Assembly (NCBI GenBank): GCA_030596915.1
Contig: JAUVSX010000241.1
Location: 1-5,492 of the forward strand
Reading direction: 5' to 3'
DNA from: Chloroflexota bacterium
GTDB lineage: Bacteria > Chloroflexota > Anaerolineae > B4-G1
DNA: 5,492 nucleotides
Positions 1-5,224 of the stretch are shown piece by piece; within the stretch, counting starts at the first letter, position 1; each line of letters begins with the position of its first letter. The notes beneath the pieces are model-generated. The model was not told the origin of the DNA. It saw only the letters and a program-made list of their open reading frames with translations, and searched no databases. Made by a program: the position numbers and the translations under genes.

Positions 1-41
1 AGACGAACGGGTGGCGCGCCCGCCTGAAGTAGCACGCGTCG

Positions 42-53
42 TGACCTCGGTCA
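42..53. promoter_or_regulatory. Small inverted repeat upstream of the secreted propeller gene
   Basis: TGACC-TC-GGTCA is a perfect inverted repeat of two 5-bp arms with a 2-base spacer, ending 46 bases before the start codon at 100. Its size and position would suit an operator. The surrounding region (1-99) shows no convincing -35/-10 pair, so the promoter may lie upstream of the window. A repeat this short can arise by chance in GC-rich DNA, so the call is weak. Confidence 0.2.
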
Positions 54-88
54 TCCGTGCCACCGGCCCAGTCGGTGTGCGAAGGAAC

Positions 89-94
89 AGGAGG
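89..94 (+). promoter_or_regulatory. Ribosome binding site of the secreted propeller gene
   Basis: AGGAGG is a full-consensus Shine-Dalgarno sequence 5 bases upstream of the ATG at 100. It fixes the start of the 634-residue frame and rules out the overlapping frame that starts at 57. Confidence 0.85.
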
Positions 95-99
95 ACAAG

Positions 100-2004
100 A
101 TGAACCTCAGGCAGTGTGGGCGATCAGTGCTCGGGTTCGCGTTGAGCAGCGTTGTTATACTCCTGGCGGTGTGCCCGGTATCTCAGGGAGCCGCTGCTGT
201 GGCCGATCGGCAGGTGGCTCCGGGCCCAAACCCCTTTGCCCAAGTGGGCCGAGCCGTGGCTGCCAGGGACCCGAACAGCGAGACTGACACTCGCACAGCC
301 ACACCCTCCCTGGAAGGCCGTATCTGCACGCTCTCCAAGTACGGCGACAATCCGGTCCTCTCAGTGGGGCCGGGAGGCAGTTGGGACTCCTCCTGGGTCT
401 ATTCACCTGCCGTTCTCTTCGAGAACGGCGTCTTCAGGATGTGGTACACGGGCTGCGATGATTCAAACCCGTGTCGGATTGGGCTCGCCACCTCTGCCGA
501 TGCGGTGGAGTGGACGAAGGATACTCACAACCCAGTTGTGTTGCCGACAGAGGGTTGGGAAGCGCATGGCATCAAAGTGAGCAGCGTGCTCACCTACAGT
601 GGCTACTATGAGATGTGGTACACGGGATGGGATGACAGCGGAGTTGGTCGCATCGGTTACGCAACTTCCCCAGACGGGGTCACCTGGACGAAGTCCGGAA
701 GCAACCCGGTGCTAGGGCCTGGCGCTTCGGGAGGCTGGGAGGACAGTGACGTGGCGGATCCAACTGTAATAAAGGAGAATGGCACATATAAGATGTGGTA
801 TGCAGGCTACAATGGCGCCACCGGTCGCCTTGGCTATGCCACATCGAGCAATGGCGTCAACTGGACCAAGGACGCGGCCAATCCGGTGCTCGACATTGGC
901 TCGCCCGGCGAGTGGGATTGGCTGCACGCCTACAGCCCCAGCGTCGTCACCTATGGCGATGCGTACGTGCTATGGTATTCCGGCGGGACACTGCCCTTGG
1001 CCTGGCAAACCGGGTACGCCCATTCCCACAATGGGGTCGACTGGACGCGCGGGGGCACGCTCATACCTCAGGGGTCCCCTGGCGCCTTCGACGACGAGAG
1101 CGCTGACTACGCGGCGGTCATCGTGGACGACTATGTGTCCCAGGTGTGGCACTCAGGCCACGACGGTGACAACTACGCAATTGGCTACGCCACGGCCGAG
1201 ATGTGCGGTCCTGGCACCCGGCTCGAGGAGCACGCCTGCGGGCCGCACGTGATGAGCGACTGGGTTACGGCGACCGCGTGCTCGCCCTACTACGCGGATG
1301 ACTTCAGTGATGATGGGAGTGGCTGGCCGGTCCACGACAATGCCGATCGGCGCTACGCCTACACCGGCGGCGAGTACCAGATCTGGGTCAAGAATGCTTC
1401 CAGTGGCTGGTCAGTGACTCCCGGCGCCAAAGCGATCGACTTCGCCGCGGTCGTCAGTGCGAGGCGCACAAGCGGCTCGTATGGCGCGTACGGTATCGAG
1501 TTCGGCATCAACGACGACTGGACCGAGTTCTATGACGTGGTTATTGATGGCGAGTACTACAGCATCTGGCGCTACGACGGCGGCTGGACCAACTTGTGTG
1601 ACTGGACTACTTCCGAGCACATCGCGACGGGCACGAACTGGAATCGGCTGAAGGTGGTGCGCGACGGCGCCAGCATCGCTGTCTACGTCAACGACCATCA
1701 TCTCACCACGGTCACGGACGCGGCGCTGACTGGCCTGCGACGGATTGCTCTCACCGCATCGTCGACGGAGAGCGGCTCTCTGGACGCGCGTTTCGATGAT
1801 TTCGCGCTACACCCAGCCGGTTGCGGAGCCAGCGTCGCATCCGCTGGGTTCGAGATGGTGAGTTCTGAGATCCAGGAAGGGTTCGCCCGCCTGGGGATGA
1901 GCCCCAGCCCGGGGTGTGCACTGAGCGGAACGCCGGCGAGGCCTGGTTCAACAGGCTTGGGGTGCGGGCGACGGCGGCCCTTGCCGCCGTACTTGGCTCG
2001 CTAG
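100..2004 (+). CDS. Secreted GH43/GH32-like beta-propeller protein with C-terminal LamG-like domain
   Basis: Predicted exported carbohydrate-binding or carbohydrate-processing protein of 634 residues; the exact reaction is not known. Residues 1-31 form a Sec signal peptide (Arg at 4 and 8, hydrophobic core near 11-26, likely cleavage near SQG-AAA). Residues 77-365 carry five repeats with MWYTG-like strands at 114, 172, 232, 291 (LWYSG) and 349 (VWHSG), plus recurring NPVL and G-ATS-GV-WTK motifs. This is the pattern of five-bladed glycosidase-type propellers (GH43, GH32, GH130). The Asp-Pro usual at the start of a catalytic blade is Ser-Pro in blades 1 and 4 and survives only in blade 3 (D220-P221), so activity is doubtful. 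Residues 399-571, starting ADDFSDDGSGW and ending ARFDDFAL, look like a concanavalin/LamG jelly roll. Cysteines at 369, 380 and 394 lie in the linker. Residues from about 574 to 634 are Pro/Gly/Arg-rich, overlap DNA hairpins, and may be accidental read-through. The fold is fairly secure; the substrate is not. Confidence 0.85.
   Translation: MNLRQCGRSVLGFALSSVVILLAVCPVSQGAAAVADRQVAPGPNPFAQVGRAVAARDPNSETDTRTATPSLEGRICTLSKYGDNPVLSVGPGGSWDSSWVYSPAVLFENGVFRMWYTGCDDSNPCRIGLATSADAVEWTKDTHNPVVLPTEGWEAHGIKVSSVLTYSGYYEMWYTGWDDSGVGRIGYATSPDGVTWTKSGSNPVLGPGASGGWEDSDVADPTVIKENGTYKMWYAGYNGATGRLGYATSSNGVNWTKDAANPVLDIGSPGEWDWLHAYSPSVVTYGDAYVLWYSGGTLPLAWQTGYAHSHNGVDWTRGGTLIPQGSPGAFDDESADYAAVIVDDYVSQVWHSGHDGDNYAIGYATAEMCGPGTRLEEHACGPHVMSDWVTATACSPYYADDFSDDGSGWPVHDNADRRYAYTGGEYQIWVKNASSGWSVTPGAKAIDFAAVVSARRTSGSYGAYGIEFGINDDWTEFYDVVIDGEYYSIWRYDGGWTNLCDWTTSEHIATGTNWNRLKVVRDGASIAVYVNDHHLTTVTDAALTGLRRIALTASSTESGSLDARFDDFALHPAGCGASVASAGFEMVSSEIQEGFARLGMSPSPGCALSGTPARPGSTGLGCGRRRPLPPYLAR
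328..1197 (+). repeat. Five tandem propeller-blade repeats within the secreted protein gene
   Basis: The coding sequence repeats with a period of about 174-180 bases. The strand coding for MWYTG falls at 439, 613 and 793, with weaker versions at 970 and 1144. The first two share ATGTGGTACACGGG exactly (439-452 and 613-626), and the second and third share AGATGTGGTA (611-620 and 791-800). Similarity falls in later blades, which indicates old internal duplication, not recent slippage. Confidence 0.8.
1891..1907 (+). repeat. Stem-loop in the 3' tail of the secreted protein gene
   Basis: CTGGGG (1891-1896) pairs perfectly with CCCCAG (1902-1907) around the loop ATGAG. It lies beyond the last recognisable domain of the protein and is the first of three hairpins before the convergent gene boundary. 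Confidence 0.45.
1971..1990 (+). terminator. Perfect 8-bp stem-loop overlapping the last codons of the secreted protein gene
   Basis: ACGGCGGC (1971-1978) and GCCGCCGT (1983-1990) form a perfect 8-bp stem around a CCTT tetraloop, 11 bases before the TAG stop at 2002-2004. There is no T-tract, so it is not a canonical intrinsic terminator. It may stabilise the 3' end of the mRNA, or be part of an intergenic repeat that the reading frame runs into. Confidence 0.4.
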
Positions 2005-2005
2005 A

Positions 2006-2027
2006 GGGCGGACACGTGGGTCCGCCC
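2006..2027. terminator. Convergent intergenic hairpin (REP-like), possible bidirectional terminator
   Basis: GGGCGGAC (2006-2013) and GTCCGCCC (2020-2027) are perfect 8-bp arms around the loop ACGTGG. The hairpin lies directly between the stop codons of two converging genes (2004 and 2051), where a bidirectional terminator is expected. No T-run follows on either strand. The sequence resembles GC-rich dispersed intergenic repeats that I recall from Chloroflexota genomes. That resemblance is recollection, not a search result. Confidence 0.5.
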
Positions 2028-2045
2028 CTACGTCCGCTACGTCCG
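2028..2045. repeat. Tandem 9-bp direct repeat in the convergent spacer
   Basis: CTACGTCCG occurs twice back to back (2028-2036 and 2037-2045). The octamer GCCCCTAC also appears twice (2024-2031 and 2047-2054). The second octamer supplies the TAG stop codon of the minus-strand gene ending at 2051. The repeat array therefore occupies the whole spacer and touches the gene end. Confidence 0.6.
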
Positions 2046-2050
2046 CGCCC

Positions 2051-2782
2051 CTACTCCGAATGCTCAACCATCTGTATGAACGGCCCGTGCCAGTTGTGAT
2101 ACCAGACCTGACCAGTCGTACCGTGCACGCTGCGCATGCCCTCGATCTCGCCGTTCTTCAGCGTGTGGATCGTGTAGTAGCCGTAGAAAGGATCGGCGTG
2201 CTCTTCCACCGAAACGCCGGGCCGGTTGGTATCCAACCAACGCGAGGCGATGACCAAAGCTTCTTCGGGCGGTATCGTGCTGGTCTCGCTGACCTGGCCC
2301 ATCCCCCTGCCCATACGCGTCCCGTATCGTCCGTTCCACATCGTATTCGGCCCCATCTCGGGCCCAACGGCGCCGGTACGCTTATCAATCAGCAGCTCCA
2401 TCGCCCCGATCCCCGTATCGTGCTCCGCTACGATCGCGTAGAAGTTGCGCTCGAACTCCATCAACTCGGCAACCTTGAGGTCGCCGTGGCCCAAACCGCT
2501 CACGTACCGCTCGACGGCTTCTTGCGCTTCGTCGATCGTCAGCAGCACACCGGTCGCCGACGAGCCCCCGTACAGCTGGGTACCGCCGGCCGCACAACCC
2601 GCGGTTGTCCCCGCGCAGGGTTGGGCATTGCCCCTTCCCCAAGCCATCATTCCCGTGCCCATCTGGCCACCCCAAGGGGCCCACACCTGGCGCCCTACTA
2701 TCAGCCATCCCGCCGCCAGACCTCCCACGACGAGTGCGACGGCAACGAAGACGGCTGCCGCAACAAACAAACCTGTTTTCAT
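2051..2782 (-). CDS. Membrane-anchored methionine-rich protein with two PepSY-like repeats
   Basis: Hypothetical exported protein of 243 residues, probably held in the membrane by one N-terminal helix (residues 4-31) with the rest outside. Two related alpha/beta repeats follow. The first covers about 81-143 (TIDEAQEAVERYV, then FYAIVAEHD and LLIDKRTGAVGPE). The second covers about 170-238 (IPPEEALVIASRWL, then FYGYYTIHT and GTTGQVWYHNWHG). This layout is that of PepSY/YpeB-type domains, which often regulate proteases or sense extracytoplasmic conditions. The repeats are flanked by Met-rich stretches (MGTGMM near 41; GPNTMWNGRYG then MGRGMG near 144-162) and a Cys pair (C56, C63); metal or redox binding is conceivable but unproven. 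The chosen ATG has GGAGAGG 6 bases upstream. A start 36 bases further upstream keeps the frame open but would overlap operator-like DNA. Downstream of and parallel to a two-component operon, it shares an upstream motif with that operon. Confidence 0.8.
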   Translation of the reverse strand: MKTGLFVAAAVFVAVALVVGGLAAGWLIVGRQVWAPWGGQMGTGMMAWGRGNAQPCAGTTAGCAAGGTQLYGGSSATGVLLTIDEAQEAVERYVSGLGHGDLKVAELMEFERNFYAIVAEHDTGIGAMELLIDKRTGAVGPEMGPNTMWNGRYGTRMGRGMGQVSETSTIPPEEALVIASRWLDTNRPGVSVEEHADPFYGYYTIHTLKNGEIEGMRSVHGTTGQVWYHNWHGPFIQMVEHSE

Positions 2783-2788
2783 CGCTTT

Positions 2789-2795
2789 CCTCTCC
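2789..2795 (-). promoter_or_regulatory. Ribosome binding site deciding the start of the PepSY-like gene
   Basis: On the minus strand GGAGAGG lies 6 bases upstream of the ATG at 2782-2780. The alternative in-frame ATG at 2818 has no comparable site. This selects the 243-residue product, whose hydrophobic anchor then begins at residue 4. Confidence 0.8.
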
Positions 2796-2800
2796 ATTGA

Positions 2801-2810
2801 TGTGATCACA
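2801..2810. promoter_or_regulatory. Perfect palindrome TGTGATCACA upstream of the PepSY-like gene
   Basis: TGTGATCACA is a perfect 10-bp palindrome directly beside the shared 18-bp element. Its right half starts a 7-bp direct repeat, ATCACAG at 2805-2811 and again at 2819-2825, spaced by 14 bases. It has the arms of a CRP-like site but none of the usual 6-base spacer. It lies between the candidate promoter and the ribosome binding site, a common repressor position. Any function is inferred. Confidence 0.45.
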
Positions 2811-2828
2811 GATAGCATATCACAGTGA
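2811..2828 (-). promoter_or_regulatory. Shared 18-bp regulatory element, copy upstream of the PepSY-like gene
   Basis: On the minus strand this reads TCACTGTGATATGCTATC. It matches the element at 5182-5199 upstream of the response regulator at 16 of 18 positions, in the same orientation relative to its gene. It contains the odd palindrome TCACAGTGA (2820-2828). It also contains TGATATGCT, which resembles an extended -10 promoter box (TG-n-TATGCT, hexamer at 2814-2819). It may be a binding site for the adjacent NarL-type regulator, a promoter, or both. Confidence 0.5.
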
Positions 2829-2878
2829 GGGCGACGCGATGAGCGCCATTTGGCGGGGTGTGGCGGAGCAAGAATGGC

Positions 2879-4285
2879 CTAGGTCGACGAGGGCTGGCTT
2901 GGCAGGTGCGCGATCACCCGCGTCCCCTCGCCCCGAGCTGTCCGGATTTCGAGCGTGCCTCCCAGGCGGGCCGCACGCTCCTTCATCCCCACGAGGCCGT
3001 AGTGCCCATTCCTCGTCAGTACGTCGGCTTTCTCTGGGAAGGCGAAGCCAGACCCGTCGTCGCTGACAGAAAGCGTGAGACCATCAGGTTCGCTCACGAC
3101 GAACACGTCGATGTTCTGCGCCCCAGAGTGCGTCACGGCGTTATTGAGCGCCTGCTGGGCGATGCGGTAGGCAGCCAACTCGGTTTGAGGATCGTATCGC
3201 CGCAGCTCTCCCGCCGTATCGAAGCCGACACTCGCGGCCGTGCGCCCGCGTGCCTGGGTCGCCAGCATCTTCAGCGCCGGAACGACCCCGAGGTCCTCGA
3301 GATAGACGGGACGCAGGTCTCCAATGAGGCGCCGCAGGCTCTCGACGGTGGCCACCTCGGCCCGGCGGGATTCTTCAAGAAGCTCGCGTGCGCGAGCGGT
3401 CTGCCCCTTATCCAGCAGTCGTTGGGCCATCTCGGCCCGCTGGCCTAGCGCGATGAGGTCCTGCACAGGGCCATCGTGCAGTTCGTGAGCCAACCTGGCC
3501 CGTTCCGCCTCCTGGCCGAGGGTCACAGCGCCCAGGTAATCCTGCATTCCGGACTGGTATCCCTGGATGCGCTCGACCATCTGCGCCAGCGACTGGTGAA
3601 GGTCGCGCACCTCCTGTACGCCGCCGACGGGACGTGAGATCGCCGAGTAGTCGCCCCAGGAGACCTGATCCGCAGCCCTGGACAGCCTCTGTAGGGGCCG
3701 CACGATCGTAAGCCAGCCGAAGGCGAGCACGAGAAGCGAGATGATACCGGCGGCGCCCGCTGCGACCGGGGCGAGGCTTGGGAAGCGCAGTATTGGCCCG
3801 ATGAGCCCCTCGACCGGTTCAGACACCATCACGATCCAGTCTACGGTCTCCAGCGGCGCAAAGGCTACCAGCACCAGCTCCTCGTCCTCGCCCGGGACGA
3901 TGACTGTCCCTTCGGATTGGTCCAAGGCCGCAGCCACTCCTGGATCGGCACGCAGGTCGGTTCCTACCAGGGCCGTATCCGGGTGCGCGAGCACCCTGCC
4001 TTGCGCATCCACCACGACCAGGTCGAGGACATCCTCGCGCAGCATGAGCGAGAGCCACTCATCCACCCCGACGCCATCGGCCCGCACTGTCCCGTGGGCC
4101 AGGCCATCCTCTACGATGCGGGCGCCCAGCCGGACCAGATCAAGGTCACGCTCGGCGACGAAGTCGCGCATCGTCCGCTCGTGGCCGATGATGCCGGTGA
4201 ACGCGACGGCGATGATCGCAAACGTGACGGGTAAGATGGCCCAAAGAAACAGTTGGGCGTGCAGACTACGGAACCAGCGACGCAC
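2879..4285 (-). CDS. Cache-HAMP sensor histidine kinase of the NarX/DegS (HisKA_3) type
   Basis: Membrane sensor kinase of 468 residues that would autophosphorylate on histidine and pass phosphate to the regulator encoded just upstream. Order: membrane helix 10-33; extracytoplasmic Cache/PAS-like domain about 38-165 (VLDLVVVDAQGRVLAHPD, then VAFAPLETVDWIVMVSEPV); second helix about 170-195; HAMP linker about 193-245; dimerisation domain with the H-box AHELHDGPVQD, phospho-acceptor H270; then a GHKL ATPase domain with N-box (N381/N382), G1 box DDGSG (409-413) and G2 box GHYGLVGM (427-434). All key residues are present. The N-box residue that is usually Glu is Gln (Q378), a mild variant. The start is GTG, with GGGGAGG 6 bases upstream (4292-4298). 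The gene lies 53 bases after the regulator stop, consistent with one operon. The ligand of the Cache domain cannot be read from the sequence. Confidence 0.93.
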   Translation of the reverse strand: MRRWFRSLHAQLFLWAILPVTFAIIAVAFTGIIGHERTMRDFVAERDLDLVRLGARIVEDGLAHGTVRADGVGVDEWLSLMLREDVLDLVVVDAQGRVLAHPDTALVGTDLRADPGVAAALDQSEGTVIVPGEDEELVLVAFAPLETVDWIVMVSEPVEGLIGPILRFPSLAPVAAGAAGIISLLVLAFGWLTIVRPLQRLSRAADQVSWGDYSAISRPVGGVQEVRDLHQSLAQMVERIQGYQSGMQDYLGAVTLGQEAERARLAHELHDGPVQDLIALGQRAEMAQRLLDKGQTARARELLEESRRAEVATVESLRRLIGDLRPVYLEDLGVVPALKMLATQARGRTAASVGFDTAGELRRYDPQTELAAYRIAQQALNNAVTHSGAQNIDVFVVSEPDGLTLSVSDDGSGFAFPEKADVLTRNGHYGLVGMKERAARLGGTLEIRTARGEGTRVIAHLPSQPSST

Positions 4286-4302
4286 GTGGCGCCTCCCCTA
4301 GC

Positions 4303-4338
4303 CCACGTCTCCCGGTATGTCGCATGCCGGAGACCTGG
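4303..4338 (-). promoter_or_regulatory. Intercistronic hairpin between response regulator and kinase genes
   Basis: Arms GTCTCC (4307-4312) and GGAGAC (4329-4334) pair perfectly. They continue inward, past a one-base bulge, through GGTATG/CATGCC to the loop TCG. They continue outward, past one mismatch, through CCA/TGG. In the minus-strand transcript the inner arm has one A-C mismatch. The hairpin abuts the regulator stop codon and ends 18 bases before the kinase GTG. No U-run follows, so it fits an mRNA-stability element, partial attenuator or processing site that adjusts kinase output better than a full terminator. Confidence 0.5.
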
Positions 4339-4995
4339 TCACTCGATCACAATCCATCCGCGGCGCAGGGCCTCGGTGACAGCTTCGGTGCGGCTGTTGA
4401 CGGCTAGCTTGCCGTACGTATTGGCGAGGTGGCCTTGGACCGTCCGGTGACTGATGTCCAGCTCGCGTCCGATGGCCCGGTTAGTCATCCCACGAGCCGC
4501 CAGGCGCAGGACATCCAGCTCCCGTCCCGTCAGGCGCTCGATCTGGTCAGCGGCGCCCTCGGGACGGCCGCTCACGGCCTGCCGCACCACTTTGCTGGCG
4601 ATCTCGGGGCTCAGGGCCGATTCCCCACGAGAGACCGTTCGCACCGCGCGCGCAATCTCATCCCCGCTGGCCGTCTTGAGCACGTACCCATCGGCCCCCG
4701 CCTCAAGCAGGGCGAAGACGTATGGATCGCCGCCGTATGAACTCAGGATCAGGACGCGCACCGCGGGATGGTGCGCCTTGATAGGGCGGGTCGCCTCGAC
4801 GCCCGTGACCTCGGGCATGCGGATGTCCAGCACAGCCACGTCGGGCAGAACTTCCTCGACGAGGCGCATCGCCTCCCTGCCATCTCCGGCCTCGGCGATC
4901 ACCTCGATGTCGCCCGCCTCCTCGAGGAACTCGCGAATGCCTTTGCGCACGACCGCGTGGTCGTCGGCCAACAGGACCCGAATCCTATCCGACAT
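4339..4995 (-). CDS. NarL/LuxR-family response regulator (REC plus HTH)
   Basis: DNA-binding response regulator of 218 residues, the usual length for the family. Residues 4-120 form the receiver domain: acidic pair D11/D12, phospho-acceptor D57 in VAVLDIRMPEVTG, conserved Ser at S85 and Lys at K107 in GADGYVLK. Residues 154-216 form a LuxR-type helix-turn-helix with the characteristic LTGRELDVLRLAARGMTN start and a recognition helix near ISHRTVQGHLANTYGKL. Phosphorylation by the kinase of 2879-4285 should promote dimerisation and binding to paired DNA sites. The ATG has AAGGAGA (5002-5008) 6 bases upstream. It is first in the operon, preceded by a long structured leader and by a copy of the 18-bp element that also precedes the PepSY-like gene, suggesting autoregulation. 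Family assignment is firm; target genes and stimulus are inferred. Confidence 0.95.
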   Translation of the reverse strand: MSDRIRVLLADDHAVVRKGIREFLEEAGDIEVIAEAGDGREAMRLVEEVLPDVAVLDIRMPEVTGVEATRPIKAHHPAVRVLILSSYGGDPYVFALLEAGADGYVLKTASGDEIARAVRTVSRGESALSPEIASKVVRQAVSGRPEGAADQIERLTGRELDVLRLAARGMTNRAIGRELDISHRTVQGHLANTYGKLAVNSRTEAVTEALRRGWIVIE

Positions 4996-5160
4996 TTAGT
5001 GTCTCCTTCCGGCGGGGGCGCCTTTCTCGAACCGCGTCACCCCGCGGAGCACGAAAGCAGCGCCACATCACCTACTCAAGCTGCATGAGGCGGGCTTGCA
5101 CCTGGCGCAGTGCAGCCGCTGGCCCCCGCGCCCCCCGCTCTGCTTTCAGCGGACTTGGGG
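4996..5160 (-). promoter_or_regulatory. Long, potentially structured 5' leader of the two-component operon
   Basis: If the promoter at 5167-5194 is right, the mRNA has about 165 untranslated bases. They contain nested inverted repeats. GAAAGCAG (5053-5060) pairs with CTGCTTTC (5140-5147) as an outer stem. Inside it an arm at 5090-5101 pairs with 5110-5119 (10 pairs with two single-base bulges, loop 5102-5109). CCGCG (5032-5036) pairs with CGCGG (5043-5047) closer to the ribosome binding site. I see no known riboswitch consensus and no supported open reading frame here. GC-rich sequence folds easily, so regulation by this leader is speculative. Confidence 0.35.
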
Positions 5161-5166
5161 TGGCGG

Positions 5167-5194
5167 ATACTAGATCGCTGCGATAGCGTGTCAC
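5167..5194 (-). promoter_or_regulatory. Candidate sigma-70-like promoter of the two-component operon
   Basis: On the minus strand GTGACA (5189-5194, five of six matches to TTGACA) is followed after 16 bases by TAGTAT (5167-5172, four of six matches to TATAAT). The -35 hexamer overlaps the shared 18-bp element, so a regulator bound there could contact or block RNA polymerase. Transcription would begin near 5160. Confidence 0.4.
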
Positions 5195-5199
5195 AGTGA
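5182..5199 (-). promoter_or_regulatory. Shared 18-bp regulatory element, copy upstream of the response regulator
   Basis: On the minus strand this reads TCACTGTGACACGCTATC. It differs from the copy at 2811-2828 at only two positions (the two Y positions of TCACTGTGAYAYGCTATC). Here the core palindrome extends to GTCACAGTGAC (5190-5200). A second odd palindrome, ATCGCTGCGAT (5174-5184), overlaps its downstream end. It lies about 190 bases upstream of the start codon and about 30 bases after the stop of the PAP2-like gene. Likely operator for autoregulation, by inference. Confidence 0.5.
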
Positions 5200-5224
5200 C
5201 CAGGCCCCCTCGCACGGACGCACT

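Noticed and set aside
2060..2800. Long plus-strand open frame of 246 codons opposite the PepSY-like gene
   Set aside because: It mirrors the minus-strand gene, lacks a ribosome binding site, and its His/Arg/Pro-rich translation shows no domain. The opposite frame has an anchor helix and paired domains.
2801..2810. TGTGATCACA as a CRP/FNR binding site
   Set aside because: The half-sites resemble CRP arms, but the required spacer of about 6 bases is missing, and no CRP-type regulator is seen nearby. It is kept only as a generic palindrome.
2783..2818. Upstream in-frame ATG that would add 12 residues to the PepSY-like protein
   Set aside because: The ATG at 2782 has a well-placed GGAGAGG site and puts the hydrophobic anchor directly at the N-terminus. 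The longer start has no such site and overlaps the palindromic DNA.
2844..2855. CGCCA-TT-TGGCG as a terminator after the kinase gene
   Set aside because: The stem is only 5 bp with a 2-base loop and there is no T-run on the minus strand. It is too weak to call.
2858..3448. Plus-strand open frame of 196 codons overlapping the 3' end of the kinase gene
   Set aside because: It is antisense to the conserved ATPase domain and has no start signal or recognisable motif.
3741..4301. Plus-strand open frame of 186 codons opposite the histidine kinase gene
   Set aside because: The product is dominated by Ser, Thr and Arg, as expected for an antisense frame of a GC-rich gene. The minus-strand frame has all the kinase motifs.
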